Assembly (NCBI RefSeq): GCF_010093815.1
Contig: NW_022985569.1
Span: forward strand, 62,001-126,000
Length of the DNA stretch: 64,000 nucleotides
Origin: Pseudovirgaria hyperparasitica
Lineage: Eukaryota; Ascomycota; Dothideomycetes; Acrospermales; Acrospermaceae
Direction of reading: 5' to 3'
The notes beneath the pieces were generated by a model that had not been told where the DNA came from, ran no database searches, and worked only from the letters and a program-made list of their open reading frames with translations. This document shows, piece by piece, positions 43,227 through 52,457 of this stretch. Each line of letters begins with the position of its first letter. Position 1 is the stretch's first letter. A program made the position numbers and the translations under genes.

Positions 43227-44228
43227 ATGTGCAATCCAGCCCTGCACAACGCCGTCCGCGCCGCGTACCCGGGTATGCCCCCGCCTACCTGCCCGTACCA
43301 CAGACGGCTTCTTGCCCGGCAGGATGCTGCTGCGCGGGTAGCGAGGAGTGTGGATGTGGGGTTTGGGGGTGGAGGGGGGGAGGGGTTGGAGGGGGATGTA
43401 GAGGGTGAGGGGGATTGTGAGGTAGAGGGGGAGGGGGATGAGGAGGGGGAAGGGGAAGGGGACGAGGAGGGGGATGAGGATGAAGAGGGGGATGAGGATG
43501 AGGAGTCAGAGGGGGATGAGGAAGAGGAAGAGGAGACGGAAGAGGAGACGGAAGAAGACCGAGACGCGCGTGTCGTGGCGTGGATCCGCGCGTTTCGGCG
43601 CAGGTACACGGCTGCAAGGGTCATTGTGGTGGTGGCTAGAGGGGCTGGCGGGTGTGATGCTTGTGTGGTATGTTTCTTTTCTCCTTTTTACTCTCCCTCC
43701 CTTTTCCCTTTTCCTATACCATACCTTTCTTTCGCTCTCCTTCCAAGGGGCTTTTGTTCTTTGTCCCGTTTTCAAGGGGCAAAGGGGCTAATACAGTGAT
43801 ACAAACAACAGGCCAGCGAGCCGTCTGCTACGGCCCGGCTGTGCGATTTGCACTTTGGCATCTTGATGGCTTTGGACAGGGCGGCGAGGTGGAATCGGGG
43901 GAGGGGCGTGGGGAAGAGTGTGTGGGAGGAGGAGGAGGAGGATGAGGGGGAGGATGAGAGTGAGACGGAGGGGGAGACGGAGGGGGAGACGGAGGGCGAG
44001 AGCGAGGACGAAAGCTCGGAGGGGGTGACTAAGAGCGAGGACGAGAGCTCGGAGGAGGAGACCTCAGACGAGGAAGGAGAAGAGAGCTCCTCAGACGAGA
44101 CCTCAGACGAGAGCTCGGAGGAAAGCTCGGAGGAAAGCTTAGGCCAAAGCTCAGAGAAAAGCTCGGAGGAAAGCTCCGAAGAGGACAGCGGCAGCGAGAG
44201 CGAGGTGGACAGTTTGTATCTATACTAG
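43227..44228 (+). CDS. Acidic and Glu/Ser-rich low-complexity protein, unknown function
   Basis: Exons 43227-43667 and 43812-44228 (144-nt intron, GTATGT donor, ACAACAG acceptor) join in phase 0 to give 285 residues. The N-terminus MCNPALHNAVRAAYPGM with CPYHRRLLARQDAAAR looks like ordinary folded or motif sequence. It is followed by a Gly/Glu/Asp tract (about 55-115), a short non-repetitive middle (RVVAWIRAFRRRYTAARVIVVVAR and ARLCDLHFGILMALDRAARW), then a Glu/Ser tract to the end (SSEE repeats). The serines lie in S-x-x-E contexts, the consensus for casein kinase 2. The pieces either side of the intron together make a plausible helix, supporting the splice. No family recognised; it may be a lineage-specific nuclear or nucleolar acidic protein. 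Confidence 0.6.
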
Positions 44229-44464
44229 ATACATAGCATTGTAATTTGGAGTTCAGGGTTCGACATTCTCTAGTTTCTGACATGTACATGTGTGAATAAT
44301 GCGCGATAGACGGTGTGATGTGTTGTATATGATGTAGAAAGGTCGTGGTAAGGAGCGGGTGTAGTATAGGGTTATGTGGATATGTGATACGGGAAGAGGG
44401 GTTGGGAGTATAGATGGTGGGGGATTAGGGAGTTTTACTGGTAGGAGAAAGTAGGACAAGGGGT
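44229..44464. other. 3' region of the acidic protein gene
   Basis: Short unremarkable sequence leading into the AT-rich array. Confidence 0.4.
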
Positions 44465-45340
44465 ATCTAGTAGAGAGTAGAGTAGTTCTACCTTTGGAAG
44501 ATAGTCTCTAGATAGGTATATAATAGAAAAGAGAGGAGTTTTACTCTAGTTAGTATAGAATCTATTCTTCTTTAAGAATAAGAATAAGTAGATATTCTAT
44601 TAGATAAGAAGGTTTAAGAGTATAGATAGTATAGAATTTAGTATTTCTACTATTAGAAGAGAGTAATTATAAGAGTATCTAGTATAGAGTTAGATAGGTT
44701 TACTATTAGAGAAGACGTTTAAAGATAGTACTTAGAATAGAGTTAAGTAGTTCTACTCTAAGTAGTATATAGAATATCTACTATCTAGTATCATAGTAAG
44801 TAAATATACTACTAGAGACGAGTATATAAAAGATTATCTAGTAGAAGCTTCGATAGCTTTTATTAAAGAGATAAGTAGATTAGAGTATATCTAGTATAAT
44901 AGTATATAGATTTATCGCTAGAAGTAAGTAGTTACTAGTCTATCTAGTATAAGATTAAATAGTTCTACTCTAGTTAATATATAGTATATATACTCTTTAG
45001 TATAGAATTAATTAGCTCTACTATTAGAAATATATAAGTAATAGTATAGATAGTATAAGCCTAGATAGCTTGTCTTCTAGAAATTAGTAGTTAAAGGTAT
45101 AGAAAGTATAAGTTTAGAAAGTTCTACTTTAGCTAGTAAATTAACTATCTATTATCTAGTATAAGATCGAGTAGATATACTAGTAGATAGATGTAGTTTA
45201 GAGAGTATCTAGTATATAGGTAAGCTATTCTACTACTAGAAGAGAGTAGTTATTACTATTACGGAACTTATAACAATAAAGTAAGCTCTAAAGATAGTAA
45301 GAGTAGGAACTACCTACTAGAACACTATATAGTTACTTGA

Positions 45341-45910
45341 TGTAGACTTGGGAACTACATCAATTAGTTAGCCTTTACCAAGCGATGACTTACACTTGTC
45401 CTTAACAGTTACCGTAACTACTTCTGTATAAGTAATGTAGGCAATAGCTACCAGGCGGTCGGTTAATATAAAACAACCGACCGCAGACTAGATAGTGAAT
45501 GACATGCTTTATAACTAACTTGTCTTTGAATTATCAAGTAACTCAATAGTAGTATAGAGTATATGTATTATAAGATTATATAGACGCCCATGGCGCCGAC
45601 AGGCCACCCATTCCCCCGGTACCTCATAACGGGGACTTCACCGCAAGACAGCAAGCCACAATTATGGCTACTCATTCAGCAAACTCTCGCCCAACAAGCG
45701 GATATGCCTCGAGATAACGCACCGGACCTCGGTAGGTAACGGCGGAATATTCATGGTTCGACGATGGTAAAGACGGTCGTGGTTTCAGACTATAAGAGAT
45801 TGGCTTTTTCTAACCTAACCTAGATCGAGGTTTCGGGGAAGGGGACGTTATTTTCGCCCGGCTCGGATACGTACATCTGTAACGTGTATATTTTCATTGA
45901 TCGGGTTCTA
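45341..45910 (+). mobile_element. LTR-retrotransposon fossil (probable LTR plus start of internal region) inside the minisatellite
   Basis: A 250-bp segment (45341-45590) begins TGTAGAC and ends CCCA, with the TG...CA ends of LTRs. It contains a TATAAAA-like box inside a 10-bp inverted repeat hairpin. It is followed at once by TGGCGCCGACAGG, which fits a primer-binding site complementary to a tRNA 3' end. About 320 bp of more GC-rich internal sequence follows, and then the 53-bp array resumes. The element is incomplete and broken, with no recognisable gag or pol domain and no second LTR. The family (Copia or Gypsy) cannot be decided. It is younger than the array it interrupts, but old enough to have decayed. 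Confidence 0.4.
45455..45484. other. Perfect 10-bp inverted repeat (hairpin)
   Basis: GCGGTCGGTT (45455-45464) and AACCGACCGC (45475-45484) flank a 10-base AT-rich loop. It is GC-rich within very AT-rich DNA, so it is conspicuous. Confidence 0.9.
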
Positions 45911-46412
45911 ATCATAAGACTAAGTAATTCTATTAGTAGAAGAGTATATCTAGGAGTATAGATAGTATAAGGCTAAGCAGTTCTACCAACACAAGAGGGT
46001 CCCTAAGATAGTGTCTTATAGAGATTTAAGTACTTCTATTCTACTCTCTATATGCTATATTAACCATCTAGTATAAGCCTACATAGATCTACTCCTAGAA
46101 GAGTGTAATTCCATATACATCTAGTAGAGAAATCTAGACTTCGATGTCTGGACGCCTCAACCCAGTATGCCAGGACACATACACACATGGGATGCGAATA
46201 TTAGTACGGTGTGATATAGCAGAGCCGGTAGATTGTCTGTGTATTTGTATGCATATACACGTAACAGTGGGATATGTGCGGGTGCGCGAAAGAGGATATA
46301 TACGCAACGCAACGCAACCGAACATCCCGATCTATCCAACACTACAAAAACCACAAATCCATATTCCCGGCCCAAGATATCTGGCGTCTACACTTCAAGA
46401 CCATCGTGCACA

Positions 46413-48170
46413 CTACTCCCTGCCCTTGCCCTTGCCCTTGTCCTTGACGACAACGTCCCGGTCACTTCCACTCCCACTCCCATCCCCCGCCTGCCCCTTG
46501 ACCGCGTCCCGAGCTAGGTGCCGGCCCTCGACGACATTCCCGCCCCTGCCCAGCATGAGATGCTCGACATTAATCTTCGGCCCGGTAAACCAGTGCCGCG
46601 CGCTCCAGTACCACCACATCATGACAAACAGCATCGGCGCGCCGTAGCACAGCACCGTCCAGTTCATCTCGTCGAGCGTCAGCCGACTGCCCGTCAGCGC
46701 GGGAAAGCACAGCACCGGCACCATCAGCGCGACGAAGCCCAGCCCAACGACGCCGATCGGCACGCTCCAGCGCCCGAGATGCCAGGGTCCGCGGCGGAAG
46801 CGGTTGCCGACGAAGAAGACCTTGATGAAGATGGGGATGGTGAAGGAGACGAAGGAGGTGATGGCGCCGATGCTGAAGAGCGCGCCGACTGCGACGTCGC
46901 CGGCGAAGATCAGCAGTAGGAGGAGGTTCCCGATGAGTGCGTTGATCCAGACTGCGTTGACGGGTGTCTTGGCGCGCGGGTGCACGCGCGCCCAGTACTT
47001 GGAAAGGGGGAAGCAGCCGTCGCGGGCGTAGGCAAAGGTGACGCGGCTCGCGGCAATCATGCAGCCCTGGCCCATGAAGAAGCCTGCGACGATGGTGAGG
47101 CTGAGAATGGCGATGGCGATGCGCTGCGGGAGGCACTGGATCAGGTACGCGGCGTACGGGTCGCCGAGGTCCGAGTCGAGGGCGCCGGCGATATCGACGA
47201 CGGTGTATGCGACGACGAGCTGCAGAAAGAAGCCGAATGTGCCGCCGGTGATGGACGTCAGCACGATGGCGCGTGGGGAGGCGATGCTTGCGTTGGAGCA
47301 TTCCTCCGCGAGGTGGAAGGGCGAGTCGTAGCCGCTCATGGTCCAGATGACGGCGACAAAGGACATGAGCACGGCGAAGCCGGCGGGAAAGTCGGTGCCC
47401 GGGTAGATGGAGCCCCAGACTTCGGCGGAGGAGGTGAAGCGGGAGAGACCACGGGATTCTCGGTCTGTCGCGGCGGGAATGAGGATCACGACGACGATGA
47501 GGGCGACAAAGTTGAATGTAGAGCCCCAGGAGTTGATCTGGGCGATCCAGCGCGTGGGCATCGAGGAGATGATGGCGTGCAGGATCATGATAAACGTCGT
47601 CAGAAGGAAGACCTGATAGTTCTGCGGCGTATAGTCCGGGTTCACGATGCTCACAGCACCGAGCAACATGGCGGCGGTCCCGTAATTCACACTGGGAGCA
47701 GCAGTGATCTGGGACATCCAGTTACTCCATCCCGTGATCCAGGCAGCCAGCGCACCCCATCCCTCAGGCGCAAGAACAGCAGCGGCATAGTACAAGCCTC
47801 CCGACGTTGGCATGGAACTGCAGATTTCGGCCATGGACATGGCGACACACTGAAGGCCGAACATGGCCACGATCCATCCCCACGTCATGCCAGCGGTTCC
47901 AGCATATCCCATTCCATAGTACAGCGTGGATGCAAAGCTGGGAAGAAGCCCCAGCACGGCGAACGAGACGCTGAAGGTGGTGTAGAGGTTGAAGTCCCGC
48001 TTGAACTCGGGCTTGTAGCCCAGAGATGCGAGCAGTTCATCGTCGCTCGAAGAGAAGCCATGTGGGTCGAAGGCGATGTCACCGTCGGGAAGGACCGAAG
48101 TCACAGGCTCGTCGCCGACTGACTTTGCGCGGTAGTCTGGCAGGTCGGACGACGGAGACGAGGCGACCAT
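46413..48170 (-). CDS. APC-superfamily amino acid/polyamine (GABA-permease-like) transporter
   Basis: One exon of 585 residues with about twelve hydrophobic segments. The first pair is FSVSFAVLGLLPSFASTLYYG and WGWIVAMFGLQCVAMSM, with the family motif AEICSSMPTSGGLYYAAAVL after it. The mid-protein signature WTMSGYDSPFHLAEECSNAS matches the GFDAxxHLAEE box of the amino acid/choline transporter (AGT/ACT) group, and FFMGQGCMIAASRVTFAYARDG is the matching loop near TM8. The N-terminal 60 residues are cytosolic and acidic. The C-terminal tail is Lys/Gly rich with KGKGKG from a CCCTTG repeat. Substrates in the group include GABA, choline, polyamines and neutral amino acids; which one cannot be said. 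It probably acts at the plasma membrane or vacuole. The open frame on the opposite strand is a by-product of GC-rich third positions. Confidence 0.9.
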   Translation of the reverse strand: MVASSPSSDLPDYRAKSVGDEPVTSVLPDGDIAFDPHGFSSSDDELLASLGYKPEFKRDFNLYTTFSVSFAVLGLLPSFASTLYYGMGYAGTAGMTWGWIVAMFGLQCVAMSMAEICSSMPTSGGLYYAAAVLAPEGWGALAAWITGWSNWMSQITAAPSVNYGTAAMLLGAVSIVNPDYTPQNYQVFLLTTFIMILHAIISSMPTRWIAQINSWGSTFNFVALIVVVILIPAATDRESRGLSRFTSSAEVWGSIYPGTDFPAGFAVLMSFVAVIWTMSGYDSPFHLAEECSNASIASPRAIVLTSITGGTFGFFLQLVVAYTVVDIAGALDSDLGDPYAAYLIQCLPQRIAIAILSLTIVAGFFMGQGCMIAASRVTFAYARDGCFPLSKYWARVHPRAKTPVNAVWINALIGNLLLLLIFAGDVAVGALFSIGAITSFVSFTIPIFIKVFFVGNRFRRGPWHLGRWSVPIGVVGLGFVALMVPVLCFPALTGSRLTLDEMNWTVLCYGAPMLFVMMWWYWSARHWFTGPKINVEHLMLGRGGNVVEGRHLARDAVKGQAGDGSGSGSDRDVVVKDKGKGKGRE

Positions 48171-49790
48171 TTCTGGCGGAATTGATTGTTCGAAAGCGGT
48201 ATTTCGAGGGACGTGTTACTTCGGACGTAGACGCCAAGAGGCGTGAACGGCGGTAGCAGCAGTCACACGCGGTCTTGGGGATGAGAGCCAGATGGCGAAG
48301 TGAAGCATGGAAAAGAAGACTGGCGACGAGGAACAGAAGTCACAAAGGCACGCGAGCAGCGAGACGTCAGCGATAAGTAGCGTGGAGACGTCGATGGCGA
48401 TGGCGATGTTGATGTGGATATGGCAGCAAGTTTTCTTCAGTGGGGTGGAGAACTGGAGAGCACTGAGCACTGATGAGTAGGAGTGTATGTGCTATGCCTT
48501 ACAGGGTCCCGATCTGTGGTTCCTCTTCGCCTGGCCCCCGGAAGGATGCTGATGCTGCCCAATTGTCGCTACGTTTTCGCCGGATATGGATGTTTCGAGT
48601 GAATGGCAAATAACATGGATGCAAATCAAAGGGCGCATGCGCATGCAGCCCGGCGAAGGCGAGACTAATATGTTGTTGTATTGCACCACCAGGCAGGTGT
48701 AGTTCCAGTATCTATTCGGTGGTGCAACGTCAGGCTTGCGACAGCGTGTGGAGAGGAACTCGATACTGATCCTGATACCGTTGACGGATGACACCGATAC
48801 GGGCTGGCCTGGTGGACGGTGGTTGTGATGGTGGCGGCGGCGGTGGTGTTGTTGTAGATAAGGGAGGCATCATGGTGCATGAAGGCGTCCTGGGCAGTGG
48901 GCCGCCCGTTTGGCCGCCTACATTATAGTATACAGGGAGTTATCTTGGGCGGGTTTTGCTGTGATATATCATCCATCGACATATCGCGATAACTGGTCAG
49001 CTCTGTAACGACCGCCGTCGAAATGCTCCAACACTAGGCCGATGCGTTGATGTGTGGTTGGTGATTGTTGATGTATATACAGAGAACAGTGAACGACAGA
49101 GGTGAGTGAGGGTCAGGGGTGGAGCCTCAGCAGCGCCATACCGCGACCCCACACAGGCTATATACACTCCGGCCCTCGCTGTAAATACCGACAGTGGGCA
49201 CCGGTCCGCCGTGTGTGCATGCATGCTTGCTTTGGCCAATTCTGCGCTCCACTTCTTGTCATGGTACATACAACGCTTTTCTGCTCCTCAAGTCAGGCCG
49301 ATACTGTAGCGCTTGTTCACTCACCCTCCTTGGGACTTTACCTGATATCAGGCATTACCATCGCTGACTCGAACGACCACTTACCCACACTTTAGCTCAC
49401 GAGAGCCCTGGCGAGCAGTTATGGCTGTAGGCTGAGCTGTCTGCCACCTTGAGCCCGCACGTCTTGGACAACGATTGTAGAGAAGTGGAGTAGAGGAGCG
49501 CATGGTCGACTGCCTGCTGTCAGGACCATGCAACCTCCTGCTGAAAGAGTCTAGAATTGAAGCCTATGTATACAAAAAATATGTCGTTCGTTGCCATGGT
49601 ATAGAAATATCTCTCTCAAGTCCAATGACTTCTGTCTCGCTGGGTATAAGCATGTCTTCTCACGCGTGAATCTGACAAAAGAACTCGCTGGCTGTGCTGT
49701 GTGTCTAATGGGACTGAATGAGAACACGTCAAATCTCTTCATGGCGCGCTCCAAATACGTGGACAAAAACAAAAGAAACCCTGTCAGGAA
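48171..49790. other. Intergenic: permease promoter and 3' region of next gene
   Basis: 1.6 kb with only short frames. GGTGGCGGCGGCGGTGGT at 48829-48846 and GCGCATGCGCATGC near 48634-48647 are simple-sequence features. No gene recognised. Confidence 0.45.
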
Positions 49791-52457
49791 TTATTTCCTC
49801 TCTCCGTTGAAGAACTGTGTCCGGGTGAAGAGCTGGCTCGCTCGACTCTTCTTCCACCCTCTCTCCCTCTTCCCCAGTTCCGTCTCCCATGGCACTTCCT
49901 CGTTCTTCTTCAGTAAGCCCCCGAGGCCCAAACGCTCTTTCGGACTCTGCATCCATCGCAGTGAAAGAATCGATGGAGTCACCGACGGAGTCACCGACGC
50001 CATGCTCTCCATCGATCCTCGCCGTTGATGTGGCGGAAGCAATGATTTCGATGTGACCGGCTGAGCTTGAGCCTCAGTTTCGGAATATGCCAAGGACTGC
50101 AGCGCTGGCCGAGACGCATGCTTGCGCGAGGTCTTTGCTGCAGCTTGAAATGCGCGCTGTGGCTTGAGGGAAGCCTTTACTGCGGCTTGTGGTGTACGCT
50201 CTGATGTAGGCTTTATTGAAGTCTTTGCCTCAGCCTCGGGTGCACATTCTGATGTTGGCTTGATGTCGGCGACCACTGCAATCGTTGACATGACACACCC
50301 TTCCGAGATGGGTGAGATGGGCCGTGGTCGCGAAAAGTTCAACGTCGGCGATGTCGACCGGCTGGTGTTGCTCGACTGCTGTTGCGACTCGACGGATATT
50401 GAGCGCGACTTGATATAGGATGGCATCTTGTAGACTTGTGAAACAGTCATCGTCTCCTCGAGTACGGCACCAGGCGAAGAAGATACTACTAGTGTTGGGA
50501 CTTCGTAGTCGGCCTGTGTTTCTACCTCTGTGTGGATTTCGCTGACGAAGATCTCTGGAGCCGAAGGTAAAGCGAATGTCGGCGTCTGGCAGTCATCCTC
50601 TCCTTCCTCCTCGCTCCCAAAGGTCTCTGGTGCCGTCTCCGTTACCAGTGTCGGTGGCGGAGAATCTGCTCGAAACGATGCTTCTTCTGGTGATAGCTCT
50701 GGCCATGGTCCCGACAGTAAGTTTGCTCCATTGGTAAACTCAGCTGAAGTCGGAGTCAATGAGAAGGTCTCGCGAAGCGGGCTTCTTGCCGGTACAGGAG
50801 GAGGAGGCTCCAGATGAACGTCACTGCCACCATCAAAGATTGCTGATACAGGCGTGTCCGGAAGCTGTAGCTCATTTGCCTCGCCGGCAAGAAATGCTGG
50901 ATCCCCGGTAGGTATGTGGATAATCGTGATCGGTCGCTCTCTGAACTGGTCATCTCCAAAGTCAGCCTTCGTGAGAGATCCCAGCCCATAATCCATAATG
51001 GGACTTTCTGCAACAATTGTCCGATCTTCGGAAGGCGCCAAAGATTCTTCCGAACGTTTCGAGGCTAGCGTTAAGCTCTCCGCACATCGTCGGGAGCTAG
51101 ATAGCGAGCTTCGACGGACGGATAGCAAAGAATAAGCTGCGGTAGCATCGTGGGCGTCGGCATTGAACTGTGTTGTATAGGGTGGAGGCGTATCTCTCAT
51201 GCGGATGGCGGGAGGTGCCGCGTCATCTTCAGAATCTTCGTCGGCCGGCGACGCATAGACGGTGGGAGCAAGAATGCTTTCCGCATCCGGCTGTCGCATG
51301 ATCCTCCCCGAGTCAAGTGACACACCTTTGAACAAAGACTTCCGTCTACTCAAGGTCGTGCGAACATTTTGGACCGTCGGGGCGGGACAGCTGTTGCTTC
51401 GGTGCCTGCTTGTTTGTATTTCCACATTCGAAAAGTCAGCGATGAATTGGTCCATGGCTCCGGACTCCACCTCATGCCCTGGCTGGACACTCTCTGTCGG
51501 ACTTGGGGGCGCTGTTTCCAGCCCGCCCGAATACATCGATCCCAAGGAAAGATCAGTCTCGGATTCAGGCTCTTCGGCGATGGGATGCGCAATATCTGCC
51601 ATATTCGAATCTGGCAAGAGGAGGCTATCAAAGTACGGTTGGGGGCCCAGCTTCTCCTCGTCAGGTGAAGCCAGATGATCAGATGGCTCGCCATCCCAAC
51701 ATCGCGAGTGCAGCGACATTGGTGTTGAAGGCACGGTAGGAGTCACTATTCGCTCGTATAGGAACGAGTACATCTGAGCGGGAGTGATTGGAGACGGTTC
51801 TGCAGGTGTACTTTGCTGGGAGCGTGTAGCAGAAGACCGCCAGGTTGCATACGATTCGCGAATAGGACTTTTCGAAGCTGGAAGCGCCAGGCTGGACATC
51901 GCAGTTGGGGTCTTGTTACCTATGCTGGTCATGGAACGAGCACTTCTGATTGCGGGCGAGCGAGAACCACCAGCGCGAACAGCCGCTCGGTTGTCGTGAG
52001 AAGTTGGTCCGGCCTGTAAAGCCAGAGGTTGACCTCGCCATCTGGACTTGAATTTGGGAGGATTGTCTGAAGGTTGGGTTTGCGATCTGCTGGAAGTCCT
52101 TGGGCGATTTGTTTTTGCGTTGGCTGGCATGATGGTGGGAGTTCCGTGAGTGTCATCGCCGCCACGGACAGAATTGATGGTGGACCGACTCTTTTTCTTC
52201 TTCGGCAGCGTGGACAGACCAGTTGCTGAGGTTCGGAGATCCATGGAGGACAGCGACAAGTCCGGATTATGGTAGAAAGGGGTGGGCAGAACTTTGGGTC
52301 TACCGTCGTTGGTGTAGTAGTCGTTGAGGGTCAATGGTCCATTGTTATCATGTGAAGTACTTCTGAATCCGTTCGAAGCCGGCGGCAAGGGAATTGAGGA
52401 CGAGACAGGAATGCGAGATGGTGCATAAGTATTATTATGACCTGTTGAATATGGCAT
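49791..52457 (-). CDS. Large disordered Ser/Pro-rich protein, unknown function
   Basis: One exon of 888 residues with no folded domain recognised. The composition (Ser, Pro, Thr, Glu) and many S-P, R-x-x-S and T-P sites suggest a heavily phosphorylated scaffold or regulator. Notable segments are a basic stretch PKKKKSRSTINS (possible nuclear signal, near residue 85), SRRKSLFKGVSLDSGR (near 370), and a block near 740-800 with repeated KTS/KAS units (IKPTSECAPEAEAKTS, IKPTSERTPQAAVKAS, LKPQRAFQAAAKTS). The C-terminus ending WMQSPKERLGLGGLLKKN with basic WKKSRASQLFTRTQFF could be a short conserved motif for protein or membrane binding. The frame stays open for 2.7 kb, and third positions behave as coding. 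Probably specific to a fungal lineage. Confidence 0.75.
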   Translation of the reverse strand: MPYSTGHNNTYAPSRIPVSSSIPLPPASNGFRSTSHDNNGPLTLNDYYTNDGRPKVLPTPFYHNPDLSLSSMDLRTSATGLSTLPKKKKSRSTINSVRGGDDTHGTPTIMPANAKTNRPRTSSRSQTQPSDNPPKFKSRWRGQPLALQAGPTSHDNRAAVRAGGSRSPAIRSARSMTSIGNKTPTAMSSLALPASKSPIRESYATWRSSATRSQQSTPAEPSPITPAQMYSFLYERIVTPTVPSTPMSLHSRCWDGEPSDHLASPDEEKLGPQPYFDSLLLPDSNMADIAHPIAEEPESETDLSLGSMYSGGLETAPPSPTESVQPGHEVESGAMDQFIADFSNVEIQTSRHRSNSCPAPTVQNVRTTLSRRKSLFKGVSLDSGRIMRQPDAESILAPTVYASPADEDSEDDAAPPAIRMRDTPPPYTTQFNADAHDATAAYSLLSVRRSSLSSSRRCAESLTLASKRSEESLAPSEDRTIVAESPIMDYGLGSLTKADFGDDQFRERPITIIHIPTGDPAFLAGEANELQLPDTPVSAIFDGGSDVHLEPPPPVPARSPLRETFSLTPTSAEFTNGANLLSGPWPELSPEEASFRADSPPPTLVTETAPETFGSEEEGEDDCQTPTFALPSAPEIFVSEIHTEVETQADYEVPTLVVSSSPGAVLEETMTVSQVYKMPSYIKSRSISVESQQQSSNTSRSTSPTLNFSRPRPISPISEGCVMSTIAVVADIKPTSECAPEAEAKTSIKPTSERTPQAAVKASLKPQRAFQAAAKTSRKHASRPALQSLAYSETEAQAQPVTSKSLLPPHQRRGSMESMASVTPSVTPSILSLRWMQSPKERLGLGGLLKKNEEVPWETELGKRERGWKKSRASQLFTRTQFFNGERK

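Larger units (their letters stand above)
44465..46140. repeat. AT-rich diverged minisatellite with a strict 53-bp period
   Basis: The motif ATCTAGTA or a close variant recurs at 44465, 44624, 44677, 44783, 44836, 44889, 44942, ~44995, 45048, 45101, 45154 and 45207. The spacings are 53 or whole multiples of 53. After an insertion the pattern returns (45948, 46066, 46119). Between motifs each unit has a TTCTACTMTTAGAAGAGAG-like block. Units are strongly diverged in sequence but hardly at all in length. The DNA is rich in TA steps and poor in CG, as after repeat-induced point mutation. About 16 units precede the insertion and about four follow it. No open frame runs through it, since 53 is not a multiple of three. 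Confidence 0.85.

Noticed and set aside
44465-46140. CRISPR-like array
   Set aside because: Units abut directly, diverge throughout and have no constant repeat with unique spacers; the context is a fungal nuclear genome.
46980-48122. 380-codon open frame on the plus strand opposite the permease
   Set aside because: It is antisense to a clear APC transporter; GC-rich third positions keep it open. Its product is a Gly/Asp/Glu/Arg string with no fold.
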